Part shown: positions 21,168 to 30,929 of the stretch, piece after piece
Numbering within the stretch: the first letter of the stretch is position 1
Layout of the letters: each line of letters opens with the position of its first letter
Assembly (NCBI RefSeq): GCF_020283565.1
Contig: NC_060062.1
Coordinates: 26,534,251 to 26,598,250 of the forward strand
DNA: 64,000 nt
DNA from: Trifolium pratense
Lineage: Eukaryota > Streptophyta > Magnoliopsida > Fabales > Fabaceae
Reading direction: 5' to 3'
The notes under the pieces: generated by a model
What the model was told of the DNA's origin: nothing
Databases searched by the model: none
Seen by the model: only the letters and a program-made list of their open reading frames with translations
Translations under genes and position numbers: made by a program

Positions 21168-23549
21168 ATGCCCAGTACTCGTACCTCCGAGGAACCATTA
21201 CAACAACCTATACCCGAAATAGAACGTTTTATTCATTTTAAACGTCGAATCCGCGAACTTCAAAACCTCTTACCTATGGCTAACAACGCACGTCCTCTTA
21301 GGGACTACGCCGTTCCTTCCGAAGAAGAACCGCATTCGAGCATCGCGCCCCCTAACATCGAAGCAAGAAACTTCGAGTTGAAACCCGCTTTGTTGCAAAT
21401 CGTGCAACAAAACCAGTTCTCTGGTTCCCCTACGGAGGATCCCAACCTCCATTTATCAGTGTTTGTGCAGTACGCAGACACGATCAAAGCCAATGGTGTC
21501 GAACCCGAAGCAATACGACTCCGTCTTTTCCCGTTCTCTTTAAGAGACAGAGCTAGAGCTTGGCTCCAAGCTCTACCTTCGAACTCCATCACTACATGGA
21601 ACGAACTGAAGAAGCAATTCTTGGCTAGATATTTCCCGCCAAGTAAGACAGCTATGCTAAGAGCCCAAATCAACGGATTTAGGCAAAAAGATGGAGAATC
21701 ACTCTTCGAAGCTTGGGAAAGATACAAGGATATGATGAGACTCTGTCCACACCACGGTTTAGAACAATGGCTCATAATCCATACCTTCTATAACGGGCTG
21801 CTTTATAACACAAGACTAACCATAGATGCAGCCGCCGGTGGAGCACTGATGGATAAACCATACCAAGAAGCCACCCAGCTTATAGAAAACATGGCCCAAA
21901 ACCATTATCAATGGGGAAGCGAACGCGCTGCTATGGAGAAATCCCAAACAAAAGGCGGTATATACGAAGTAAGTGGCATAGACCATGTCAACGCCAAAGT
22001 AGAAGCCCTTACTCAAAAGTTTGAGAGTTTAACCCTGCCAACCACATCCACCGTAGCTGCAATCCAACCAAATTGCGAAGTATGTGGAATCCCTGGTCAC
22101 GTACCATCTGATTGTTCTATATTAGCCGGACTCGACCAAGTGCATTATGCCGCTCTGTCCAATAACTATAATCCTGGCTATAAGAACCATCCTAACTTAT
22201 CTTATATGAACAATAATACACTCAATCCTACTCAAGCACCTCCAGGTTACCAAAAGCAAGGAGCACAACCAGCCGCACCTTATCCACCAAGGAAGTCTAA
22301 CTTCGATATTATGATGGAAAAATTCTTAAACCAAAACATTCACACTAATGAATTGGTAAAACAATTAGCAACTAAGGTAGATGCCCTAGCCACCCATAAC
22401 AAAATGCTAGAAACACAGATTTCCCAGGTGGCACAACAACAAGCAACTATTGCCGCCCCAGCTGGCACATTTCCAGGACAACCCGAGCCTAACCCAAAAG
22501 GGCATGCGAATGCCATACATGCTATAATCACAAGAAGTGGAAAGGAGTTGCAAGGACCACCTGATTCTGGAGTAAAAAACTCAGAAAGCGCTAAGATAAC
22601 CAACAAGGAAGCCGAGAGTAGTGAACCACCAAAAGAGCCTGAGAAAGAATCCGAAAATCCCCAATTAGGAGATAAGGAGGGGACAACTAAAAAGCTTACA
22701 CCTGCTGCACCACCTGTTTACAAAACACCTATCCCTTTTCCTCAAAGATTAGCTAAGACTAAAACTGAAGGACATTTTAAGAAATTTGTAGAACTTCTGA
22801 AGCAACTAAACATAACCATACCTTTCTCAGAAGCAATAACGCAAATGCCAACATACTCAAAATTTCTTAAAGAAATTCTATCAAACAAGAGGAAATTAGA
22901 TGAGGATAGTACAGTCGCACTTACCGAAGAATGCAGTGCCATATTCCAAAACAAAATGCCACCTAAACTTAAGGACCCAGGAAGTTTTTCAATTCCCTGC
23001 GTAATAGGCAACTACGTAATAGATAAGGCACTATGCGACTTAGGAGCAAGTGTTAGTCTCATGCCCCTCTCAATCAGCAAAAAGTTAAAATTGAGTGATC
23101 TAAAACCTACTAGGATGTCTCTTCAACTAGCAGACCGTTCAGTTAAATACCCTGTAGGTATCCTAGAAAATATTCCAGTAAAAATTGGCCAACTCTATAT
23201 CCCTACCGACTTTGTAGTAATGGACATTACGGAAGATTCATGTATTCCAATCCTTTTAGGAAGACCATTCCTAGCCACTGCAGGAGCAATAATAGACGTT
23301 AAGCGAGGAAAACTTACATTGGAAGTAGGCGAAGAGAAAATTGAATTTATTCTTTCTAAATTCATGCAAACACCAGCTGTCGAAGACACTTGCTATGCCA
23401 TAGACATAATTGATGAGTGTGTTAAGGAAATAGAGAAAGAACTACCTCAAGAAATAGAAATTCTAGAACCTCCTATAGATGAAGGCCAATCTCACGCCGG
23501 AACCAAAAAAATCTTCGCTAGAACTCAAACCGCTACCCAAGAACCTTAG
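21168..23549 (+). CDS. gag: gag-protease polyprotein of LTR retrotransposon
   Basis: 793 residues. The capsid-type gag domain lies at about 95-250 ([41 protein letters not shown]). A CCHC zinc knuckle [14 protein letters not shown] (CX2CX4HX4C) starts at about 303, then a Pro/Gln-rich linker. The aspartic protease is centred on [11 protein letters not shown] (Asp at about 624) with the second conserved element [17 protein letters not shown] in place of DSGA/DTGA is usual in this lineage. The protein packages the RNA and cleaves the polyprotein. It overlaps pol by 71 bp in another frame; the change occurs at an A7 run near 23506. The start is the first ATG after the primer site. Confidence 0.95.
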   Translation: MPSTRTSEEPLQQPIPEIERFIHFKRRIRELQNLLPMANNARPLRDYAVPSEEEPHSSIAPPNIEARNFELKPALLQIVQQNQFSGSPTEDPNLHLSVFVQYADTIKANGVEPEAIRLRLFPFSLRDRARAWLQALPSNSITTWNELKKQFLARYFPPSKTAMLRAQINGFRQKDGESLFEAWERYKDMMRLCPHHGLEQWLIIHTFYNGLLYNTRLTIDAAAGGALMDKPYQEATQLIENMAQNHYQWGSERAAMEKSQTKGGIYEVSGIDHVNAKVEALTQKFESLTLPTTSTVAAIQPNCEVCGIPGHVPSDCSILAGLDQVHYAALSNNYNPGYKNHPNLSYMNNNTLNPTQAPPGYQKQGAQPAAPYPPRKSNFDIMMEKFLNQNIHTNELVKQLATKVDALATHNKMLETQISQVAQQQATIAAPAGTFPGQPEPNPKGHANAIHAIITRSGKELQGPPDSGVKNSESAKITNKEAESSEPPKEPEKESENPQLGDKEGTTKKLTPAAPPVYKTPIPFPQRLAKTKTEGHFKKFVELLKQLNITIPFSEAITQMPTYSKFLKEILSNKRKLDEDSTVALTEECSAIFQNKMPPKLKDPGSFSIPCVIGNYVIDKALCDLGASVSLMPLSISKKLKLSDLKPTRMSLQLADRSVKYPVGILENIPVKIGQLYIPTDFVVMDITEDSCIPILLGRPFLATAGAIIDVKRGKLTLEVGEEKIEFILSKFMQTPAVEDTCYAIDIIDECVKEIEKELPQEIEILEPPIDEGQSHAGTKKIFARTQTATQEP

Positions 23550-26478
23550 GTACGAATATCTAGACGAAAATCTAAGTCGCCCAGTCATAGTGAACGCTGA
23601 CCTAGGCCCGATAGAAACAGAAAAATTATTAGATGTCTTAAGAAAATATCCTACTGCCTTAGGTTACAACATCTCAGACTTAAAGGGAATTAGTCCCTCT
23701 GTGTGCATGCACCGAATCTTATTAGAAGAAGATGCAAAGACTTCGAGAGAACACCAAAGAAGGATAAACCCTATCTTAAGCGAAGTAGTTAAGAAAGAAG
23801 TGCTGAAACTCTTAGACGCAGGCATAATATATCAAATATCTGATAGTAAGTGGGTCAGCCCTGTTCATGTAGTACCAAAGAAGGGAGGACTAACAGTTGT
23901 CAAAAACGAGAAGGGAGAATTTGTACCTAAGCGAGTGGAATCAGGATATAGAATGTGTATCGACTATAGAAAATTAAACAAAGCCACTCGGAAAGATCAT
24001 TTTCCTTTACCGTTCATTGACCAAATGCTCGAGCGTCTAGCTAAACACTCCTATTTTTGTTATTTAGACGGATACTCTGGATTTTTCCAAATCCCGATAC
24101 ACCCCGACGACCAAGAAAAGACCACCTTCACATGCCCTGTAGGTACCTTTGCCTATAGACGTATGCCTTTTGGATTATGTAACGCCCCTGCAACCTTCCA
24201 ACGATGTATGATGGCGATATTCGCAGATTTTATAAACAATATCATGGAAGTATTCATGGATGATTTTTCTGTGTATGGGGAAAGTTTTGAAGGATGTCTC
24301 GCTAATTTAGAATTGGTATTACAAAGATGTGTTAAAGTCAACCTAGTACTCAATTGGGAGAAATGTCATTTCATGGTTCGTGAAGGACTAGTCTTAGGAC
24401 ATATAGTTTCTAATAGAGGAATAGAAGTGGACAAAGCTAAAATTGAAGTAATAGAAAACCTTCAACCTCCAAAAACCATTAGGGACATAAGAAGTTTCTT
24501 AGGACACGCAGGTTTTTATCGTAGATTCATAAAAGACTTCTCTAAAATAACTAAACCCTTAACAGGCCTTTTAATGAAAGACGCCGAATTCATCTTCGAC
24601 GACAAATGTATGGAAGCATTCCAACACCTCAAGCAAGCCTTGATTTCCGCACCTATAATGCAACCTCCTGATTGGAGTGAACCATTCGAGATTATGTGTG
24701 ACGCCAGCGATTACGCCGTAGGAGCCGTTCTAGGACAAAGAAAGGATAAAAAGCTACACGCTATCTACTATGCAAGTAGAACTCTAGACGCGGCACAACT
24801 AAACTATGCTACCACCGAAAAAGAACTCTTAGCTGTCGTATTTGCAATCGACAAATTCCGCTCATATTTGGTAGGATCTAAAATCATCATTTACACCGAT
24901 CACGCAGCAATCCGATATCTTATGAGTAAGAAAGATGCAAAACCAAGACTTCTAAGATGGATATTGCTGCTACAAGAGTTCGACCTAGAAATCAAAGACA
25001 AGAAAGGCATAGAAAATACGGTAGCTGACCACCTGTCTAGAATAGATGATATTAGGGAAGAACATACCCCAATTAACGATGACTTCCCTTGTGATAGACT
25101 GATCGCCCAATTAGATTTTTCCTCCAACAAAGAAAAAGCTCGCGATGAGAAAATAGATACCATTCTAGTCCAAACTACAGCCCCCTGGTACGCTGATTAT
25201 GTTAACTACATAGCTGCCGGAATAATGCCACCTGAATTATCTTATCAACAAAAGAAGAAATTTTTCCATGATGTTAAACAATTTTACTGGGACGAGCCCC
25301 TTTTATTTAAAAGAGGCGCCGACGGAATTTTTCGTCGATGCGTCCCGGAAGAAGAAATGGAGAGTGTCATTACCCATTGTCACGCCTCACCTTATGGAGG
25401 GCATGCAAGCACTTCTAAAACCGCTTATAAAATCCTACAAGCCGGTCTCTATTGGCCTAACCTTTTTAGAGATGTTCACGCGTTTATTGCAAAATGCGAC
25501 CAATGTCAGCGTACGGGAAACATCTCAAGAAGAAACGAAATGCCACTCACAAACATCCTTGAAGTAGAAATCTTCGACGTTTGGGGTATAGATTTTATGG
25601 GACCCTTTCCATCCTCATCAGGTAACAAGTTCATACTCGTAGCAGTAGATTACGTGTCAAAATGGATAGAGGCAATCGCCTCTCCCACTAATGATACACG
25701 AGTAGTCGTTAAGTTGTTTAAGAAAATTATTTTCCCTAGATTTGGAGTCCCCCGGTTAGTCATAAGCGACGGCGGCTCTCACTTTATATCCAAACAGTTA
25801 GAAAACTTATTAAAAAAATATGGAGTGAGACATAGAATTGCAACCCCATATCACCCACAAACAAGTGGCCAAGTAGAGATCTCTAATAGAGAAATCAAAA
25901 CAATCCTAGAAAAAACCGTATCCACTTCTAGAAAGGATTGGGCCACCAAACTGGATGATGCACTTTGGGCATATCGAACCGCCTATAAGACACCCATAGG
26001 GACAACTCCATTTAAACTCATCTACGGAAAATCTTGCCATTTGCCGGTAGAATTAGAACATAGAGCCTATTGGGCAATTAAAAATCTTAACACGGACTAT
26101 CAGGCTGCCGGAGCAAAAAGAATGCTAGAACTAAACGAGCTAGATGAACTTAGGCTAGATGCTTACGAAAATGCCAAGATTTATAAAGAGAGAACTAAAA
26201 AATGGCATGACGGGCACATACTAAGGAAAGAATTCAAGGAAGGAGAACTCGTACTCCTCTTCAACTCTAGGCTAAGGCTATTTCCTGGAAAACTTCGTTC
26301 CAGATGGTCAGGACCGTTTAAAATAACTAAAGTCTTTAAAAATGGGGCCGTAGAAATCAAGAGTAAATCAAACGCAACATTCATTGTTAATGGACAGCGT
26401 TTAAAACACTACTATTTCCCCAACGACGGAGATCACTACTCAAGTTTAAAGTTAGATGATCTCCCACCTGAAACCTAG
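23479..26478 (+). CDS. pol: pol: reverse transcriptase, RNase H, integrase
   Basis: 999 residues open. RT about 115-300, with [24 protein letters not shown] and the catalytic FMDD at 259-262. RNase H about 395-510 ([24 protein letters not shown]). Integrase: HHCC zinc finger about 631-678 ([11 protein letters not shown]...CDQCQ), then the catalytic triad with Asp in [10 protein letters not shown], Asp in VISDGGSHF and Glu in NREIKTILE. The C-terminus has the chromatin-facing KWHDGHI region. It makes cDNA and integrates it. The printed ATG start lies before the gag stop; natural translation probably enters by frameshifting or from a polyprotein, so the true N-terminus is upstream. All catalytic motifs are present. 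Confidence 0.95.
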   Translation: MKANLTPEPKKSSLELKPLPKNLRYEYLDENLSRPVIVNADLGPIETEKLLDVLRKYPTALGYNISDLKGISPSVCMHRILLEEDAKTSREHQRRINPILSEVVKKEVLKLLDAGIIYQISDSKWVSPVHVVPKKGGLTVVKNEKGEFVPKRVESGYRMCIDYRKLNKATRKDHFPLPFIDQMLERLAKHSYFCYLDGYSGFFQIPIHPDDQEKTTFTCPVGTFAYRRMPFGLCNAPATFQRCMMAIFADFINNIMEVFMDDFSVYGESFEGCLANLELVLQRCVKVNLVLNWEKCHFMVREGLVLGHIVSNRGIEVDKAKIEVIENLQPPKTIRDIRSFLGHAGFYRRFIKDFSKITKPLTGLLMKDAEFIFDDKCMEAFQHLKQALISAPIMQPPDWSEPFEIMCDASDYAVGAVLGQRKDKKLHAIYYASRTLDAAQLNYATTEKELLAVVFAIDKFRSYLVGSKIIIYTDHAAIRYLMSKKDAKPRLLRWILLLQEFDLEIKDKKGIENTVADHLSRIDDIREEHTPINDDFPCDRLIAQLDFSSNKEKARDEKIDTILVQTTAPWYADYVNYIAAGIMPPELSYQQKKKFFHDVKQFYWDEPLLFKRGADGIFRRCVPEEEMESVITHCHASPYGGHASTSKTAYKILQAGLYWPNLFRDVHAFIAKCDQCQRTGNISRRNEMPLTNILEVEIFDVWGIDFMGPFPSSSGNKFILVAVDYVSKWIEAIASPTNDTRVVVKLFKKIIFPRFGVPRLVISDGGSHFISKQLENLLKKYGVRHRIATPYHPQTSGQVEISNREIKTILEKTVSTSRKDWATKLDDALWAYRTAYKTPIGTTPFKLIYGKSCHLPVELEHRAYWAIKNLNTDYQAAGAKRMLELNELDELRLDAYENAKIYKERTKKWHDGHILRKEFKEGELVLLFNSRLRLFPGKLRSRWSGPFKITKVFKNGAVEIKSKSNATFIVNGQRLKHYYFPNDGDHYSSLKLDDLPPET

Positions 26479-26525
26479 ACGTTGACCGGATTATTGTCGA
26501 GCTACCGACATTAAACGAAGCGCTG

Positions 26526-26543
26526 CATGGGAGGCAACCCATG
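26526..26543 (+). other. hairpin CATGGG-AGGCAA-CCCATG after pol
   Basis: A perfect 6-bp stem with a GGCAA-type loop, about 50 bp after the pol stop and preceded by AACGAAGCGCTG. I recall a GGGAGGCAACCC sequence at this place in other Athila-like elements, so it may be a conserved RNA element. Confidence 0.6.
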
Positions 26544-26657
26544 TTTGTATTTTCCATTTTTCATATGCTTTATTTTTATTTTTAGTTGATCAGCACTAAC
26601 TTGTATGATTGTTTTCTCTTACTGAAAATAGCAGATACTAAATTAATTTTAAACGAA

Positions 26658-28010
26658 ATGGAGGACAAAATGATAGTTAAGTTCAGAAGCGCCACACAGA
26701 AGCAGCGTTACGAAGACCTTTCCCACCGAGTGACATCATTCCATGCTTTTCCAGACAGTTACGCCTTAGTAGCTTTAGGGATTTCTGAGAGTGTGAGATT
26801 CTTGATTAACCAACTAGGTTGGGACCGCTTCACTTTTTCCAACCCACCCACCTACCGAAATCTGACTCTGGAATTCCTGAGTGCATTTAGGTATGAGCCG
26901 ACACGTGGAAATCCCATACATGGAGGTCTTGTCAGTTTTAGATTGTTCGGAAAATCCTACCATCTTACCACCCGAGAAATAGCTGAATACCTAGGAGTGC
27001 CTTGTGGCCCAGATGCTTTCACCAAGATACAAGAAGATACTTTTATGGAAAGTGAGCTTCAACGCTTCTGGGGCAGCATTTCGGGCAACCCTAACTCACC
27101 CCCCGATGAAAGACTAAGCACAGCAATCCATAACCCGGCAATAAGATACTTCCATATGATTATTGCTCACACCTTTTTCGGAAAACCCCCTAACGTCACA
27201 ACCGTCAGTAGGGAAGAACTGTTCATAATGTTTTGTGGATCACAATGTCGACCACTCAATGCTGCATCCTTCCTACTTGACAGCTTAGCCAAATTCACCA
27301 AAGACCCAACTCGCCACATAGGCATTGGTGGTTTTGTCACCATCATAGCTAGAGCCTTAGACCTCTACACCCCCCTGTCACAGATTGACCTCTCTATAGG
27401 AGTAGAACCCATGGGAATTGAATATTGCTTCAACAACCACCTGATTGGAAACCTTGGCCCTGATACTTTCCAGTTATTGATCAACCTTGAGCCTGTTCAT
27501 GAATTCACTCTGCCGTACAATACCAAAACTAGTGTACACGATAAAAAGAACTGGCTCTATAACCTGGAGGGACAAGATGAAACTGACCCCGAAACACCGC
27601 CATTTTACTACATTCTTAATGACCCAGAACCACCAGAACCACCACTTTTCTTTTACACACCTGCACCTCCATCACCTACCCCTACAGCTACTTCTACCTC
27701 ACCACCTGACTGTGGAGTTGCCATTGCCGGCATGCAGAAAGAACTCGCTGCTCTTCGTATGGATCTTGCAACTTTAAAAGGAGATTTCTATCGATTCATG
27801 GACTTAGTCATAGAACAGTTCGATCGTTGTTCGGAGCAGATTCGCGCCATACAACTGCCTCCCGCTGCGCCACAACCTAGTGGCCGACGACAAACATCTG
27901 TCTATTTTCTTCTTTCGCGCCGAAACACCTATTTGAATAAATTTGCGCGAAAGAAAACATTTATTTCCCGCTTTCAGTATTTTATTTTTTTATGCATCCA
28001 AACTATTTAA
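26658..28010 (+). CDS. ATHILA ORF-1-like protein, first of two paralogues
   Basis: About 450 residues from ATG 26658 (MEDKMIVKFRSA); the frame is open from 26586. The N-terminal globular part contains LTLEFLSAFR, FRLFGKSYHLTTREIAEYLG, AIHNPAIRYFHMIIAHTFFG and FVTIIARALDL. A Pro-rich linker follows (PEPPEPP...PAPPSPTPT), then a coiled coil (MQKELAALRMDLATLKGDF). No signal peptide or membrane segment is evident, so it is not envelope-like. It resembles uncharacterised ATHILA ORF-1 proteins; function unknown. It is homologous in order and motifs to the next ORF (28651). I chose 26658 because it aligns with that ORF's start. The last ~45 residues look like read-through. Confidence 0.8.
   Translation: MEDKMIVKFRSATQKQRYEDLSHRVTSFHAFPDSYALVALGISESVRFLINQLGWDRFTFSNPPTYRNLTLEFLSAFRYEPTRGNPIHGGLVSFRLFGKSYHLTTREIAEYLGVPCGPDAFTKIQEDTFMESELQRFWGSISGNPNSPPDERLSTAIHNPAIRYFHMIIAHTFFGKPPNVTTVSREELFIMFCGSQCRPLNAASFLLDSLAKFTKDPTRHIGIGGFVTIIARALDLYTPLSQIDLSIGVEPMGIEYCFNNHLIGNLGPDTFQLLINLEPVHEFTLPYNTKTSVHDKKNWLYNLEGQDETDPETPPFYYILNDPEPPEPPLFFYTPAPPSPTPTATSTSPPDCGVAIAGMQKELAALRMDLATLKGDFYRFMDLVIEQFDRCSEQIRAIQLPPAAPQPSGRRQTSVYFLLSRRNTYLNKFARKKTFISRFQYFIFLCIQTI
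27910..27955 (+). other. 11-bp perfect stem-loop
   Basis: TTCTTTCGCGC at 27910-27920 pairs with GCGCGAAAGAA at 27945-27955 across a 24-nt loop, near the end of the first extra ORF. It could be an RNA structure or terminator-like signal; role unknown. Confidence 0.6.
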
Positions 28011-28650
28011 TTTTCCTGCATAAATTTCTCAATTAGATACAATTATTTTATTTTGGTATTAATAAATTATGCAAGTATTTTCATGTTAGATTTCCTTTCT
28101 CTGCATGTTTCATCTATCTATATATATATACTATTCAACTTAGTTAAATCTTTCGCACTGCTTGGCTACTATGGTCATTATCCTATTATAATATCCACAT
28201 AATTGTTTAGTCTAGTCAAAAGCATTTCCTACACACTGCACAACATGAAAATTTATCAGCTCACATGACCCTATATGCCACAAGCTACACTTAATTTTCT
28301 GCAAGTCACATGCACAAGTATCATCTCTTTTTATAATTATTATGAACATGCATTCATTGTTTCACTGCTACACCACCCAATATAAAGACAAAACCAAAAT
28401 TTTGTCAGGCATCACAACATATGGCCGGCGCCACACACATGCCAATAAGCATGTGGCGTGCGCCACACAACTTATGGCCGGCGCCATATGCCTTATGCCA
28501 AGCTCTCCTTAAAAACTTCATTTCATTCAACACTTCTCCTAATTAATTCACCCGGCCTTCTAGTATCATCTCCTTTGCAACACTTTTGTTCAAACTTAGT
28601 CCTCACAAATACACACTTGCACGAAGCTTACAAAAGAAAATACAATTATA
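28011..28650. other. spacer between the two extra ORFs, with GC-rich palindromes
   Basis: Non-coding, mostly AT-rich. At 28421-28495 it holds two ATGGCCGGCGCCA palindromes around ATGTGGCGTGCGCCACA, the same motif style as the LTR U3 cluster. It ends 10-20 bp before the next ORF with an A-rich leader. A promoter for a separate transcript is possible. Confidence 0.6.
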
Positions 28651-29967
28651 ATGGCTCAACCAGAATATGAAGTCATCTTTAGGAAAGGCAGAAATGAAAA
28701 GCAAGCTAGTCTTTACCAAGAATTAAGCACTAGAGAAATTGTATCAACCAGGTATTGTGATGAAGCTTGTTTAAGAATGTTAGGTTTGTATGATAGTGTC
28801 AATTTTATGCTTGATTCTCTCCATCTCAATTATTTCCTATCACAAGCTAACCCAGTTTATGTTCAATTGACACTTGAATTCCTAAGTTCACTCAAAATTT
28901 CCACTGTCCCTAATTCAAACAGTACTAGTGGGACTATAAATTTTAGAATGTTTAATCACGATTATACTTTTAGTTTCCACGATATGGCTGATCTTTTACA
29001 CTTTCCTCACACACATGTGGTATGTGAGGTCACCGATGATGAGTTATGGTCAAAAACTTTTGTTTATATGTGGAAAGCTCTCACCGGTAAAAATACTACT
29101 AGCTTCGAGGGTAACCGCGCTTCGGCAATTCATAATCCGGCCGTTCGATATTTTCGCCAGTTACTAGCTGGCACTATTTTTGGTCGGGCAAATTCTAACA
29201 AAGTAAACTCAAAAGAGCTTTATTATTTGTTTGCTTTTGTTAAGAAGATAAAAATTAATTCTGTTCCGTTTATGTTTAATCATATGCGCTCAATCGTTAC
29301 TTCTCAACGCGGAACTATCACTTTTGGTGGATTGATCACCACAATTGCTAAAGCCATAGGTTTAGAACACCAACTCAGAAATCTTCCTTCACTGCCTATA
29401 AACTCAATTGACTTTGATATGGTAAAGAGCATGAAATTAGTAAAGGAAGCAAAGGATGGACATTTATATTTAATGATTAATAATAGTGTTTTCCGTGAAT
29501 TTGTTTTTCCTAACCCGGAAAGGACTGACGTTCGTGGTTTCAATAATTTTTTGTATTTTCCACCTGAAGATGAAACCCCCATGAACAATTCTGATAATGT
29601 TGCTACTGATAGGGGCCACACTTTTGTTCCACCTGCACACAACACACCTCTTTCTAACCCTTTTGCAGGTCCTTCTTCCTCATCTCGCCAAAGCACCATC
29701 GATGATGTGCTTAATGAGTTGCGCGCCCAAAATGCTAGGAATGAAGAGCGCGATGGCCTCTTTTATGCAATTCACCAACAACAAGAGGGGATGATGGAAC
29801 AAATGAACTCAATGCAAACACAACAAACTCTTATTCTCCAAAATCAACACCAATTGGGGGTTGCCCATGCACGACAACAGCAGCAACTCGATCGCGTCAT
29901 TTATGACATAAACGATTTGAGATTGCAATTTGACAACTTTCATACATACCCGCAGCCTCCTCCATGA
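28651..29967 (+). CDS. ATHILA ORF-1-like protein, second paralogue
   Basis: 438 residues, MAQPEYEVIFRKGRNEK start. The N-terminal domain parallels the previous ORF: LTLEFLSSLK, FRMFNHDYTFSFHDMADLLHF, AIHNPAVRYFRQLLAGTIFG, LITTIAKAIGLEHQL. A Ser-rich linker follows, then a Gln-rich coiled coil (STIDDVLNELRAQNARN...LQNQHQLG). Same three-part design, but low identity outside short motifs, so the duplication is old. Function unknown; no membrane segment or nucleic-acid catalytic motif is visible. The ATG is preceded by an A-rich leader. About 960 bp of non-coding sequence follows before the 3' LTR. Confidence 0.85.
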   Translation: MAQPEYEVIFRKGRNEKQASLYQELSTREIVSTRYCDEACLRMLGLYDSVNFMLDSLHLNYFLSQANPVYVQLTLEFLSSLKISTVPNSNSTSGTINFRMFNHDYTFSFHDMADLLHFPHTHVVCEVTDDELWSKTFVYMWKALTGKNTTSFEGNRASAIHNPAVRYFRQLLAGTIFGRANSNKVNSKELYYLFAFVKKIKINSVPFMFNHMRSIVTSQRGTITFGGLITTIAKAIGLEHQLRNLPSLPINSIDFDMVKSMKLVKEAKDGHLYLMINNSVFREFVFPNPERTDVRGFNNFLYFPPEDETPMNNSDNVATDRGHTFVPPAHNTPLSNPFAGPSSSSRQSTIDDVLNELRAQNARNEERDGLFYAIHQQQEGMMEQMNSMQTQQTLILQNQHQLGVAHARQQQQLDRVIYDINDLRLQFDNFHTYPQPPP

Positions 29968-30929
29968 TTCACCATTTTCCAGGTTACCCGTTCCTTTCCT
30001 TAATTTAAGTCACAACATTGGGGACAATGTTGGATTTAAGTTTAGGGGAGGACTTTACTGCTTTCACTTATCTTTTTATTTTTAGCTTATTATGCAAATA
30101 AATTTTTCAGGTTATTTTCAATTTTTCCAAAATTTTGAGCCATAACAAAATTTTTTTTTCTTTTTGAGAAACAATACAATTTCGATGTTCCAAAAAGTCA
30201 CTGACGTAATTATGACCGAATTTACTTGTAAGTACGTTTTCATACTAGCTATATCATTTTAACACCATAAATTTCTTAATTATGTAGATCAATTTTGATA
30301 TTTGCCTTACCCGAACTTAAATTTCTTGACTTTACTAATCCTTGAGTAAACCATTAGGTAGTCGGCACCATCTAAGATCACTATCTAAGTGGTAGAGTCG
30401 ACGAATATAAGTGAATGATTTCGAAAAAATGATGATGATAAGTAATAAAAAAGGTAGTATAAATCTGAAAAGGGGACTACGCATTCTAAGTCAGGTGACC
30501 CTCACCCGGTCATTTAGCCCAACTGCAAATCACCTCTAAGATATAAAGCTATCCTATGTCAAAAAAGGACAATAAGTAATATGAAAAAGAATCGGATCAT
30601 AATCACTAACAGACTCACTACCATGTGTGTGTGAATAGATAACGGGCTTAATGTGATTACCAAAGGTTTAAAAGGGATGAAGAAAGACGAGATTAAAGTT
30701 AAGTTCGAGATTGGCAAAATAGTTCAGAACGGTCTATATAAGGAAGAAATTCATGATCGTATGTGATTTGTGTTTTTATGATATCTTTAGTGTGATGAAT
30801 GAACTTGCTTGTTTTATTTGGTCAAGATTAAATAGGTGACCCAAGGGACGTTTTATGTCATGTTTTCTCTATCTCTAAATGATATATTTTTTGCTTGAGG
30901 ACAAGCAATGGTTCAAGTTTAGGGGAAAT
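29968..30929. other. 3' untranslated region with two polypurine-like tracts
   Basis: AAGTTTAGGGGAGG at 30038-30051 comes after a CATTGGGGACAATG palindrome (30017-30030). AAGTTTAGGGGAAAT directly abuts the 3' LTR (30915-30929) and is the polypurine tract for plus-strand priming. The upstream copy could be a second, internal tract. No coding sequence in between. Confidence 0.75.

Noticed and set aside
26586..29967. Envelope-like proteins of the retrotransposon
   Set aside because: Neither ORF has a signal peptide or membrane segment; the motifs fit ATHILA ORF-1-like proteins instead.
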